Below, in pieces: positions 44,481 through 52,917 of a stretch of DNA of 64,000 nt. Made by a program: the position numbers and the translations under genes. The stretch is from contig PLXE01000112.1 of the NCBI GenBank assembly GCA_003151335.1, positions 166,947-230,946 of the forward strand, in the 5' to 3' direction. Numbering within the stretch: the first letter of the stretch is position 1; every line of letters begins with the position of its first letter. Origin of the DNA: Acidobacteriaceae bacterium. Lineage in GTDB: Bacteria; Acidobacteriota; Terriglobia; Terriglobales; Acidobacteriaceae. Under the pieces are notes generated by a model. The model was not told the DNA's origin and did not search any database. It saw nothing but the letters and a program-made list of their open reading frames with translations.

Positions 44481-45083
44481 CTACTCTGGCGGGGGCAATT
44501 CCTCTGGGGTCGACTGCGCAGGCGCGGCGGGCGTGCCTTGCTCTGCTGCGCTCGGCAGTTCCTGCTGAGGCGCTGGCTGCTCGGCAGGCGCGCTCTGTGC
44601 TGCTTCGCTCGGCGTTGGCTGTGCGACCCCCTGCGCCGGTGGGGAAGCAAGGGACGACCGTAATCCATCCATCAGCATCTGGATGTTCTTCCGGCTCACG
44701 GGTTCGAGCATGCCGCCTGCCAGGAGAGCCAGCTTGCCCAACACGCTGGCCTCGCCTTGCCATGCGATCCTGGTGCCCTCGGCAAGCGGCGAGAGATCGA
44801 AGCCGGTGCTGATGGCGATCTGGCTGCCCACCGCGTTGCCCCGGCCCTGGTATTGCGCCCGGGTTGGCCGCACTGCGTGGCTCAGCTCCATGCTGATTTC
44901 TGCTGTGCCGCGAATGTTGCCCACCCCCACGCGCACCTTCACCGTGAAGTGGGTCGCATCCTCGACCGACATGCTCTCGAAGTCGGGCAGCAGCGGGCCG
45001 AACTTATTGGCATCGCAAAGGAAGTCGTAAACTTCGCCCGGCGTGCGCGGCGAGGTGAACTCGCCTGAAAACGTGATGGCCAC
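44481..45083 (-). CDS. SRPBCC/CoxG-like protein
   Basis: 200 aa from GTG 45083, with GAGGAG at good spacing. Residues 1-145 match the carbon monoxide dehydrogenase subunit G (CoxG) family: GEFTSPRTPGEVYDFLCDAN, LLPDFESM, FTVKVRVGVGNIRG. The last 50 residues are a Pro/Ala/Glu-rich tail. CoxG proteins help place CO dehydrogenase-type complexes at the membrane, but no cox genes are here. Confidence 0.82.
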   Translation of the reverse strand: MAITFSGEFTSPRTPGEVYDFLCDANKFGPLLPDFESMSVEDATHFTVKVRVGVGNIRGTAEISMELSHAVRPTRAQYQGRGNAVGSQIAISTGFDLSPLAEGTRIAWQGEASVLGKLALLAGGMLEPVSRKNIQMLMDGLRSSLASPPAQGVAQPTPSEAAQSAPAEQPAPQQELPSAAEQGTPAAPAQSTPEELPPPE

Positions 45084-45223
45084 GGCTAGCTCCTCGGCCC
45101 TGCCGTAGCGGCCGCGTGGATTGCTATGGAGATGTTTCGCTTTCGCGCGGACTTGCGTTCGCGGTCGCTTAGATTATCGCAAATTGAAACGTTTTGCAGG
45201 GTGAGGAGCGAGCTCCGTAATTG

Positions 45224-45252
45224 TCATTACGAGCGAAGCGAGGAATCTGCTG
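45224..45252. repeat. GTCATTACGAGCGAAGCGAGGAATC element
   Basis: A classic dispersed word set (TCATTACGAGCGAAGCGAGG) just upstream of the flavin reductase-like gene; related to the GAGCGACGAGCGC family in this window. Confidence 0.6.
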
Positions 45253-45338
45253 TTGCTTGGCGTTGGGAGAGAGCAACCGAACGCGGAAACTCAGGTATAT
45301 TGGCCACTGGGTCCGGCTTCGCGCCCGGCCCGCACTGC

Positions 45339-45845
45339 ATGACAGACTCGATCACATCTGACGAATTCAGAGCTGCTCTGGGCCGCTTTGCCAGCGGCGT
45401 CACGGTGATTACCGTCGAGACCGCCCAAGCCGAAGTGCACGGCATGACCGCGACCGCCTTCTGCTCGGTGTCGTTGCGGCCGCCCCTGGTGCTGGTCTGC
45501 ATTGACCATCTGGCCGAGACATACCTCCACATCCGCGAGCGCCGCCAGTTTGGAGTGAGCGTCCTCAAAGAGGAGCAAGAGGCGCTGTCGGAATTCTTCG
45601 CCGATCCCGAACGCAACCAGGATGCCGCCTATCGTCTCGGTATCGAATACCGTCGGATGCGAAGCGGCACGCCCGTGCTGCAGAATGCACTGGCCAATCT
45701 GGATTGTTCCGTGGTGAACGCCTACGGCGGGGGCGACCATACCATCTTCGTCGGCGAGGTGAAGGAAGTCATCGCGAGCGAGGGCGCACCGCTGCTGTAC
45801 TTTCGCGGGCGATATGGAGTTTGCGATGTCCCGCAGGAACCGTGA
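45339..45845 (+). CDS. Flavin reductase-like (split-barrel FMN-binding) protein coupled to cofG
   Basis: 168 aa from ATG 45339; the frame is open upstream but runs through a repeat. FRAALGRFASGVTVITVE, HGMTATAFCSVSLRPPLVLV, FGVSVL and DHTIFVGEV are typical of the RutF/HpaC/DIM6-NTAB flavin reductase family. The stop overlaps the cofG start (TGATG). In an F420 operon it could reduce flavin or dehydro-F420-0; this is inferred only from position and fold. Confidence 0.85.
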   Translation: MTDSITSDEFRAALGRFASGVTVITVETAQAEVHGMTATAFCSVSLRPPLVLVCIDHLAETYLHIRERRQFGVSVLKEEQEALSEFFADPERNQDAAYRLGIEYRRMRSGTPVLQNALANLDCSVVNAYGGGDHTIFVGEVKEVIASEGAPLLYFRGRYGVCDVPQEP

Positions 45846-47092
45846 TGAGCGTGACTAATTTGCAGTGTCATCCTGAGCGACGAGCGCAGCAAGAAGGCGA
45901 GGGACCCCTATGGCCTGCGAATCGCGCATCCAGCGAGTTCCTCGCAGCCCATTTGCGCGAGGTATGCGAGGGGCGACCAATCTCCGCGGAGATCGCTTGC
46001 CAGCTCTTGCGCTGTGACGACGAAGTTCTTCCCGATCTGCTTGCGACTGCGCGCGCGCTCAAGCAGCAATATCGCCCCGGCGTCGTCACCTACTCGCGCA
46101 AGGTGTTTATCCCGCTGACTAACCTGTGCCGCGATTATTGCGGATACTGCACCTACCGCCGCGATCCCGGCGAGCCCGGTGCGCACACCATGACGCCCGA
46201 CGACGTTCTCTCCGTGGCGCAAGCCGGCGAGAAGCTGGGCTGCACGGAGGCGCTATTTTCGCTGGGCGACCGTCCAGAGGCGCTGTTTCCCGAGATGCGC
46301 GAAACCCTGCGCAAGCTTGGCTATCGCAGCACCCTGCATTACCTCGAAGCCATGTGCGAGTTGGTGTTGCGCGAAACCCGGCTGCTGCCGCACGCCAATC
46401 CCGGCCTGCTGAGCGCGAACTGGATTGAACGATTGCGCGAGAGCAATCCCAGCCTCGGGCTGATGCTGGAGAGCACCAGCACCAATCTTGCGGCCGCGCA
46501 CCCGGTGGATTGCACTCCGGACAAGCTTCCCGCCCTGCGACTGAAGACGATCGAAGATGCAGGCAGACTCGGAGTGCCGTTCACCACCGGAATCCTGATC
46601 GGCATCGGCGAGACCATGGAGGATCGCGTCGAGTCGCTGCTGGCCATCCAGCGCCTGCACGAGCGGTACGGCCACGTGCAGGAAGTGATCGTCCAGAATT
46701 TTCGCGTGAAACCGCCCATTCCGATGGCGGCATGGCCCGAGCCGGACACGGGCGACATGCTGCGCACGCTGGCGGTGGCACGCCTGCTCTTGCGAAACAT
46801 GAACATCCAGGCGCCGCCCAACCTCACCGAGAACGGTTACGGGAAGTTGCTGGACGGCGGCATCAACGATTGGGGAGGCGTGTCGCCGCTGACCCCCGAC
46901 TACATCAACCCGGAAGCTCCGTGGCCGCACCTGCTGGATTTGCAGCGGCGCACCGAGGCCGCTGGACAGAAGCTGAAGCAGCGCTTGCCGGTGTATCCCG
47001 AATTCATTGCGAGTGTGGCGGCCCGCGGCGGAATGCTGGGCGAGCGGCTTCAGACTGCGGCGGACACCGACGGCTATGCGAGGGCCGCATAG
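45845..47092 (+). CDS. cofG: FO synthase subunit CofG (radical SAM)
   Basis: 415 aa from ATG 45845. The radical SAM cluster is CRDYCGYC (Cys95, 99, 102). RPGVVTYSRKVFIPLTNLC, EALFSLGDRPEAL, LMLESTSTNL, TGILIGIGET and VQNFRVKP are CofG/FbiC-N signatures. With CofH it makes the deazaflavin FO from 5-amino-6-ribitylaminouracil and tyrosine. Codons for residues 7-24 coincide with a dispersed repeat (45866-45913), so the N terminus is repeat-derived; TTG 45953 is a possible later start. Confidence 0.93.
   Translation: MSVTNLQCHPERRAQQEGEGPLWPANRASSEFLAAHLREVCEGRPISAEIACQLLRCDDEVLPDLLATARALKQQYRPGVVTYSRKVFIPLTNLCRDYCGYCTYRRDPGEPGAHTMTPDDVLSVAQAGEKLGCTEALFSLGDRPEALFPEMRETLRKLGYRSTLHYLEAMCELVLRETRLLPHANPGLLSANWIERLRESNPSLGLMLESTSTNLAAAHPVDCTPDKLPALRLKTIEDAGRLGVPFTTGILIGIGETMEDRVESLLAIQRLHERYGHVQEVIVQNFRVKPPIPMAAWPEPDTGDMLRTLAVARLLLRNMNIQAPPNLTENGYGKLLDGGINDWGGVSPLTPDYINPEAPWPHLLDLQRRTEAAGQKLKQRLPVYPEFIASVAARGGMLGERLQTAADTDGYARAA
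45866..45913. repeat. Dispersed GTCATCCTGAGCGACGAGCGC repeat within cofG
   Basis: TGCAGTGTCATCCTGAGCG to GGGACCCCTATGG matches the family seen between genes elsewhere, but here it is read in frame as the start of cofG. Confidence 0.7.
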
Positions 47093-48037
47093 ATGATCGT
47101 CGTCTTCACAGGCGGAACCGGCGGCGCCAAGCTGGTGCAGGGTTTGCAGCAGGTGGTTACGCCGGAAGAGCTCACGGTCATCGTCAATACCGGCGACGAC
47201 ATCGAATGGTGGGGACTGCACGTCTCGCCCGACATCGATTCTGTGCTGTACGGATTGTCGGGCTTGCTCAGCAAAGACCGCGGCTGGGGCGTGGACAACG
47301 ACAGCTTTCGCTGCCTGGAGCGCATGAAGCACCTCGGGCAGCCGTCGTGGTTTAGTCTCGGCGATCTCGATCTGGCGACTCATCTCACGCGCACGGCGAT
47401 GCTGCGGGCAGGGAAGTCGCTGAGCAGAGCAACTGCCGAACTCGCGAGCAAGATGGGGATTCGAGCGCGCGTGCTGCCGATGTCGGACGAGCGCGTCTCG
47501 ACCATGCTCGACACAGCGAAGGGCACATTGACCTTTCAGGAGTATTTCGTGCGCGAGCGGCATCAGGTTGCGGTGCGCAGGGTGCGTTTCGAAGGCGCCC
47601 ACCGCGCCCACCCTGCGCCCGGCGTGATCGAGAGCATCGAAGCGGCGGACGCGATCATCTTTGCGCCTAGTAATCCGGTGACCAGCATCGGGCCAATTCT
47701 CGCAGTGCCGGGAATTCGCGATGCGTTGCGGCGGGCGAAGGCCGCGATTGCGGCGGTGAGCCCGATCGTGGGGGGAGAGGCGGTTACCGGCCCGGCGGGT
47801 GCGCTAATGAAGATGATGGGTTGGGAAAGCGGTATTGCAGGAGTTGCCAAAGCTTATGAGGATTTTCTGGATGTGCTGGTTGCCGACCGTTCCGACGAAG
47901 CGGCGGCTTCATCGGTGTGCACTGCGGGCCTGCGCGTTGTGTGTACGAACACCATCATGAAGTCAATGGACGACAAGCGCGAGCTGGCGCGCTTCACGCT
48001 GGAGGCGTGCGCTGCGAAACGTAGCGCCAAGGCCTAA
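47093..48037 (+). CDS. cofD: Phospholactate/phosphoenolpyruvyl transferase CofD
   Basis: 314 aa, starting on the base after the cofG stop. VFTGGTGGAKLVQGL, VNTGDDIEWWGLHVSPDID, GWGVDNDSF, WFSLGDLDLATHLTRTAML and FAPSNPVTSIGPIL are diagnostic for the CofD/FbiA fold. It attaches the activated phospholactate- or PEP-derived moiety to FO, giving (dehydro-)F420-0. Confidence 0.95.
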   Translation: MIVVFTGGTGGAKLVQGLQQVVTPEELTVIVNTGDDIEWWGLHVSPDIDSVLYGLSGLLSKDRGWGVDNDSFRCLERMKHLGQPSWFSLGDLDLATHLTRTAMLRAGKSLSRATAELASKMGIRARVLPMSDERVSTMLDTAKGTLTFQEYFVRERHQVAVRRVRFEGAHRAHPAPGVIESIEAADAIIFAPSNPVTSIGPILAVPGIRDALRRAKAAIAAVSPIVGGEAVTGPAGALMKMMGWESGIAGVAKAYEDFLDVLVADRSDEAAASSVCTAGLRVVCTNTIMKSMDDKRELARFTLEACAAKRSAKA

Positions 48038-48039
48038 TC

Positions 48040-48711
48040 ATGCGCGGCATCCTGCTCATCCCGGTGAAGAGCTTGACCACGGCCAAGCAGCGTCTTGCGG
48101 CGGCTTTGGATCAGGGGCGGCGCTCGCAACTTGCCGAAGCCATGTTGCGCGACGTGATGACCGCGGCCGCTGGCGTGCTCGGCCGCATCGACGTGGCGCT
48201 GATGACCGGCGATGCCCGGGCGCGCGCGCTGGCCGCCGAGTTCGGTTTCCTGGTGATCGACGACCCGCGCAACGAGAGCGAGACCGCCGCCATCGAGATG
48301 GCAACTGCGTGGTGCGAGCAGCGTGGGTACGACACCACCGTCGTCGTGCCGGGCGACATCCCGCTTATCACCAGCGACGAGCTGCGGCGCGTGCTTGATG
48401 CCGCCCCCGCCGAAGGCGCGGTCTTTGTGCCCGCGTACGATCGGCGCGGCAGCAACTGTATATTGCGGCGGCCGGCATCCATCATTCCGCTGCGCTTCGG
48501 CAACGACAGCTTTCTGCCGCATTGCGAAGCTATGCGAAAGACCGGCAGGGAACTGGTGGTCCTGGAAATGCCCGGCATGGGACTCGACATCGACAATCCT
48601 CACGAGCTCGAACTGCTGTTGCAGCGCGGCGGCAGCACCCACGCGCAGCGGTTGCTACGGTCGTGGAACTTCGGTACGAACGACGACACGCAGTGGGAAG
48701 CAGCGGTCTGA
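48040..48711 (+). CDS. cofC: Phospholactate/PEP guanylyltransferase CofC
   Basis: 223 aa, 2 bp after cofD. ILLIPVKSLTTAKQRLA opens the nucleotidyltransferase; VVVPGDIPLITSDEL, F-V-P-A-Y-D-R-R-G-S-N and LRFGNDSFLPHCEA are CofC/FbiD signatures. It activates 2-phospholactate or PEP with GTP for CofD. Bacterial homologues studied use PEP; the substrate here is not readable by eye. The stop overlaps cofE (TGATG). Confidence 0.93.
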   Translation: MRGILLIPVKSLTTAKQRLAAALDQGRRSQLAEAMLRDVMTAAAGVLGRIDVALMTGDARARALAAEFGFLVIDDPRNESETAAIEMATAWCEQRGYDTTVVVPGDIPLITSDELRRVLDAAPAEGAVFVPAYDRRGSNCILRRPASIIPLRFGNDSFLPHCEAMRKTGRELVVLEMPGMGLDIDNPHELELLLQRGGSTHAQRLLRSWNFGTNDDTQWEAAV

Positions 48712-49484
48712 TGCCATCTACGCCCACTGTCAAGACCGGCGAACTGCGCGCCATTCCGGTGCTCGGTATTCGCGACGTTTTTGCCGGCGATTCCGTTGCT
48801 AGTCTCATCGTGGACGCGCTCGCTTTCGGGGGTCTGTGCTTTCACGACGGCGACATTCTGGTGGTCAAACACAAGATCGTATCCAAGGCGGAGGGCCGCA
48901 GGGTTGCGCTTGATTCGGTGAAGCCATCCGCTGCCGCAACCGGTTTTGCCCGTGACAGCGGGGCGGATGCTCGCGTGGTGGAGTTGGCGTTGCGCGAGGC
49001 CAAGCGTGTGGTGCGCAAAAAGCACATTCTCATCACCGAAACCCAGCACGGGCTAGTGTGCGCCAACAGCGGCGTGGACGTTTCCAACGTGGATGGCGGC
49101 AAGACCGCGGTCCTGCTGCCCGACGATGCAGACCGCTCGGCGGCGCAGATTCACCAAGAATTAAAGAAGCGCACCGGACTCTACATTCCGGTCATCATTT
49201 CCGATAGCTTCGGGCGTCCGTGGCGCGAGGGTTTGTGCGACGTTGCCATCGGCGTGGCCGGGATGAAGGTGATTCACGATTATCGTGGCCGGCGCGATCC
49301 GTACGGTTACAAAATGCATGCCACCGAAGAAGCCGTGGCCGACGAACTGGCGTCGGTCGCCGGTCTGGTTTGCGGCAAAGATTCGCGCGTTCCGGCTTGT
49401 ATAATCCGGGGTTATCCGTATCGTCGCGGCAAGGGCACTGCGCGACAGATGGTGCGGCCAAAGGAGAAGGATTTGTTTCGGTGA
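48711..49484 (+). CDS. cofE: F420-0:L-glutamate ligase CofE
   Basis: 257 aa. ILVVKHKIVSKAEGR, ITETQHGLVCANSGVDVSNV, LLPDDADRSA, IISDSFGRPWREGLCDVAIG and the DYRGRRDPYGYKM loop are CofE/FbiB-N hallmarks. It adds glutamates to F420-0 with GTP. It ends after the ligase domain: the FMN-binding nitroreductase domain of actinobacterial FbiB, which reduces dehydro-F420-0, is absent. Confidence 0.94.
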   Translation: MPSTPTVKTGELRAIPVLGIRDVFAGDSVASLIVDALAFGGLCFHDGDILVVKHKIVSKAEGRRVALDSVKPSAAATGFARDSGADARVVELALREAKRVVRKKHILITETQHGLVCANSGVDVSNVDGGKTAVLLPDDADRSAAQIHQELKKRTGLYIPVIISDSFGRPWREGLCDVAIGVAGMKVIHDYRGRRDPYGYKMHATEEAVADELASVAGLVCGKDSRVPACIIRGYPYRRGKGTARQMVRPKEKDLFR

Positions 49485-49490
49485 GGAAGT

Positions 49491-49625
49491 GTCATGCTGA
49501 GCGAGGGTTCGCCGGGGCTAGCGGACCCGACTCGAAGCATCCCTCTAGCCGCGCCGCGATTCATGGTAGCTATAGGGGTCCTTCGACTCATCGGTCGCCG
49601 CGGCGACCTCGCCGCTCAGGATGAC
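49491..49625. repeat. Two dispersed repeat copies between cofE and cofH
   Basis: GTCATGCTGAGCGAGGG at 49491 and GGGGTCCTTCGACTCATCGG to GCTCAGGATGACA at 49575-49625, in opposite orientations, fill most of the 213-bp gap in an otherwise gapless operon. Confidence 0.7.
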
Positions 49626-49697
49626 AAACCGGAAACTGGCCGCTCTCGCGCCGGATGACAACGTGAGCCACCTCGATCGGATGAGACTTGGGGAGCT

Positions 49698-50906
49698 ATG
49701 TACGACATCAGTTGGGCCAATCAGCCAACGCTTCAGAGTGTGACGTGGGACGGTGCGCGGCAGCGCGTCAGTTCGCCCGTGCGAACGGCGCTGGAGAAGG
49801 TGTTGTCGGCTTTGGATGGCAGTGTGCTAACGCGCGAGGAATGTCTCGCGCTCGCCAGTTGCAGTGGTGACGACTTGTTTGGATTGGTGGTCGCGGCCAA
49901 CCAACTGCGGCGGCAGTTGGTGGGCGATGTGGTCAGCTACGTGGTCACCCGCAATATCAATTTCACCAATGTGTGTTTCGTGGGCTGCAAGTTCTGCGCC
50001 TTCAGCGTCGGTCCGCGTGATGAAACTGCCTACTTTCTATCGCTCGACGAAGTCGCGCAGAAGTGTCGCGAAGCTGAACAGTGGGGCGCGACCGAAGTCT
50101 GCATCCAGGGCGGGTTGCCGCGCAATCTCCCGCCGTTTTACTACCGCGACATTTTGCGGGCGGTGAAGTCGGCCGCCCCGAAGATGCACGCGCACGCGTT
50201 CTCGCCCATGGAGATCGTCTATGGCGTCGAACTCACCGGCATGCCGCTGCGCGAGTATCTCCTGATGCTGAAGGGAAATGGGCTCGACACCTTGCCAGGC
50301 ACGGCGGCGGAAATCCTCGACGACCGCGTGCGGCACATACTCTCGGCCAACAAGCTGAGCACGGCCCAATGGTGCGAGGTGATCGAGACCGCGCATGATT
50401 GCGGCATCCGCAGCACCTCGACCATGATGTACGGGCACGCCGAGACGCATGAACACTGGGTGAACCAGTTACTGCTGTTGCGCGAGATCCAGTCGCGCAC
50501 CGGCGGCTTCACCGAATTCGTGCCGCTGGGATTCATCCACGACAACACGCTGTTGTTCGCGCAGGGTTTGGCCCGTTCGGGCGCGACGCTGCAAGAGCAC
50601 CTAAAGATGCACGCTCTAGCGCGCGTGATGCTGGCGGGCTCCATCAACCACATTCAAGTTTCATGGGTAAAGCTCGGTCGCGAAGTTTCGCAACTGTCGC
50701 TGCTGGCAGGCGCCGACGATTACGGCGGCACGCTCTTCGAAGAGAGCATCTCGCGGCTGGCGGGAGCCACTGCGGGGCAGTACATTTCGACTGCGGAATT
50801 CCAGGAGCGGATTCTGGATCTGGGTCGCATTCCCGCACAGCGCAACACGCTTTACAGCAAGTACAGCTATCCGGCGGAACCGGCGACGGTGGGCGGCAAG
50901 GCATGA
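49698..50906 (+). CDS. cofH: FO synthase subunit CofH (radical SAM)
   Basis: 402 aa, GGGGAG before the ATG. Radical SAM CFVGCKFC (Cys93, 97, 100) in NINFTNVCFVGCKFCAFS. CIQGGLPRNLPPFYY, HAFSPMEIVYG, DTLPGTAAEILDD, STMMYGHAETHEHW and FTEFVPLGFIH are CofH/FbiC-C features. It joins the tyrosine-derived part to the pyrimidine before CofG cyclises it. Overlaps the next gene by 4 nt (ATGA). Confidence 0.94.
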   Translation: MYDISWANQPTLQSVTWDGARQRVSSPVRTALEKVLSALDGSVLTREECLALASCSGDDLFGLVVAANQLRRQLVGDVVSYVVTRNINFTNVCFVGCKFCAFSVGPRDETAYFLSLDEVAQKCREAEQWGATEVCIQGGLPRNLPPFYYRDILRAVKSAAPKMHAHAFSPMEIVYGVELTGMPLREYLLMLKGNGLDTLPGTAAEILDDRVRHILSANKLSTAQWCEVIETAHDCGIRSTSTMMYGHAETHEHWVNQLLLLREIQSRTGGFTEFVPLGFIHDNTLLFAQGLARSGATLQEHLKMHALARVMLAGSINHIQVSWVKLGREVSQLSLLAGADDYGGTLFEESISRLAGATAGQYISTAEFQERILDLGRIPAQRNTLYSKYSYPAEPATVGGKA

Positions 50907-51568
50907 TCGCAATTGTCGGCGGCACCGGACCGGAAGGGTCGGGACTGGCGCTGCGCTGGGCACGCGCCGGGGAATCGGTCCTCATCGGCTCACGTGATGC
51001 TGAACGCGCTAGGGCTACAGCGGCACAAATCGCGGAGAAGGTCGGACATCTGAGCAGCGTGGAAGGCGCAGACAACACCACCGCCGTGAAGATGTCTGAC
51101 ATTGTGGTACTGACGGTGCCGTTCGCCGGACAAGCCGAATTACTGAAGCAGCTAAAACCGTCATTCCGGCCGGGCACCGTGCTGATTGATGCGACGGTTC
51201 CGCTTGCGGCGGCGGTCGGCGGGCGGCCAACGCGCGTGCTGGGCGTGTGGCAAGGTTCGGCGGCCGAACAGGCAGCCGAGATCGTTGGCAAGAGCATTGC
51301 CGTCGCTGCGGCGTTTCACAGCCTTTCGGTAACCGTGCTGCAAGGCGATCAGCCGGTGGATTGCGACGTCATCGTATGCAGCGACGATGATCACGCACGG
51401 CAGGTTGCGTCGGATCTGGCGACCAAGATTCCCGGAGTGCGCGCCATCGATGGCGGCAAGCTGGAGAACGCGCGCATCGTGGAAGCCATGACCGCGCTGC
51501 TGATCACGCTCAACATCCGCCACAAGGTGCACGGCGCGGGATGGAGAGTGACGGGGCTGGGAATTTAG
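50903..51568 (+). CDS. NADPH-dependent F420 reductase
   Basis: 221 aa from ATG 50903. IVGGTGPEGSGLALRWARAG is the Rossmann NADP-binding site and VLIGSRDAERA the following basic loop; VLTVPFAGQAELL, A-F-H-S-L-S and VIVCSDD match the Fno/NpdG family. It moves hydride between NADPH and F420, linking the cofactor made by this operon to cell redox. Confidence 0.92.
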   Translation: MIAIVGGTGPEGSGLALRWARAGESVLIGSRDAERARATAAQIAEKVGHLSSVEGADNTTAVKMSDIVVLTVPFAGQAELLKQLKPSFRPGTVLIDATVPLAAAVGGRPTRVLGVWQGSAAEQAAEIVGKSIAVAAAFHSLSVTVLQGDQPVDCDVIVCSDDDHARQVASDLATKIPGVRAIDGGKLENARIVEAMTALLITLNIRHKVHGAGWRVTGLGI

Positions 51569-51750
51569 AGCCAGTTGTCAGTAGCCAGTTGCCAGCCGCC
51601 AGCCGCCAGCCGCCAGTTGTCGGTGGCAGGTGCTACCTGTCTAACTGTAGTTCGGAGCACCAAGCTGATTCCCGGTTTGGTGGCCGGCTTAATCTTACCT
51701 CCGCCAAACCCGTCCAACTGAGGACTGGCAACTGACAACTGGCAACTGCT
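51569..51750. repeat. CAGTTGCCAG/CAGCCGC arrays between F420 operon and exporter
   Basis: 51569-51622 (CAGTTGTCAGTAGCCAG then CCGCCAGC repeats) and 51721-51750 (opposite orientation, GGCAACTGACAACTGG) fill the gap. The second abuts the stop codon of the exporter permease. Confidence 0.7.
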
Positions 51751-52917
51751 TCACGCTTCTCTTAGCGCCCGCGTGATCGGCATTCTGGCGGCGCGGAAGG
51801 CCGGCAACAATCCGCCGACGAATCCCATCACCACGGCGAAGCTAAGGCCGATTATTAACAGCGCTGGAGTGACCTTGAAGGCGAATGCGAGTTCGCTGAA
51901 GGCATTGGTTCCAGTGGCGGCGGTGTAGCCATTCATCGGCAAGGCAATCAGGCAGCCGATCACTCCTCCAATGATGGCGAGCAACACCGATTCCATCACG
52001 AACGAAAACAGGATGCTGAAGCGCGAGAAGCCCAGCGCGCGCAGCGTACCAATCTCCCGGGTGCGCTGCGAAACGATGGCGTACATGGTATTCATGGCGC
52101 CAAACACCGCCCCGATGCCCATCACAATGGCAACGAACGAAGCCAGCATAATGAGCGCCGTTGCCACACTTCCAGCCAGGTCCTCGTAGTACTTGCGCTC
52201 CGAGTCCGCCTTCACCTGGATCTGCGGGTTGCCCCAGATGTCTTTGTCGAAGGACGCGAGCACCGCCGGGTTCGTAAGCCGCACGGTCAGCGACTCGCAT
52301 CCGCCATTGCGCCCAATGGCGGGCGCCATGGCGTCATAATCGCCCCAGATCTCGCTCTCGAACGAGCTGTCCTCGGCGGCGAACAGGCCCACCACCTTCC
52401 AGTTCTTGCGCTGGATGTTGATGGTGGAACCGACCTCCACTCCGCTCACGCGGTCGGCGATCCGCTTGCCGACAATCACCTCGAACAGGCCCGGCGTAAA
52501 GGTCCTGCCCTCGACAACCTTGATGTTGTTGCGCACGTTGAAGGCGGTGGGCGTCACCCCGCGAAACGTGATGTTGGTGGGGATATTTGTCCCTTTTCTG
52601 GGGCGGGTGGTGATGACGACGACTTCGCACGAAGCCAGGGGCTTGCCATCGGCGCCGCGTGCCACCCGCGGATCGACCGCGATCAGGTTGGCATTGCCGA
52701 TGTCGATCCACGAGGTCAGCTCCGACATCGAGCCACGCTGGGTCACAATGGCATTGTTGTCGGAACCGGTGGAACTCAAAGCGATCTTGAAGCCGCGGGC
52801 CATGGACAGAATCGTCACGAATGCCGCCACCACCAAGGCAATACCGAAGATGGCCAGCAGGGTAACTTTCCAGCGGGAGCGCAGGTTGCGGACGTTGTAG
52901 GAAATTGGCAGCGCCAT
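51751..52917 (-). CDS. ABC transporter permease (MacB/FtsX-type), second copy
   Basis: 388 aa. N-terminal helix (WKVTLLAIFGIALVVAAFVTIL), a large periplasmic MacB_PCD-type domain, then three FtsX helices (ASFVAIVMGIGAVFGAMNTM, SFVMESVLLAIIGGVIGCLI, LIIGLSFAVVMGFVGGLLPA). The TREIGTLRALGFSR segment is the coupling helix to the ATPase. The ATG overlaps the preceding stop by one base (TAATG). Confidence 0.9.
   Translation of the reverse strand: MALPISYNVRNLRSRWKVTLLAIFGIALVVAAFVTILSMARGFKIALSSTGSDNNAIVTQRGSMSELTSWIDIGNANLIAVDPRVARGADGKPLASCEVVVITTRPRKGTNIPTNITFRGVTPTAFNVRNNIKVVEGRTFTPGLFEVIVGKRIADRVSGVEVGSTINIQRKNWKVVGLFAAEDSSFESEIWGDYDAMAPAIGRNGGCESLTVRLTNPAVLASFDKDIWGNPQIQVKADSERKYYEDLAGSVATALIMLASFVAIVMGIGAVFGAMNTMYAIVSQRTREIGTLRALGFSRFSILFSFVMESVLLAIIGGVIGCLIALPMNGYTAATGTNAFSELAFAFKVTPALLIIGLSFAVVMGFVGGLLPAFRAARMPITRALREA

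Noticed and set aside
45126..45338. Upstream extension of the flavin reductase-like protein
   Set aside because: It passes through a dispersed repeat and lacks family similarity; the family start fits ATG 45339.
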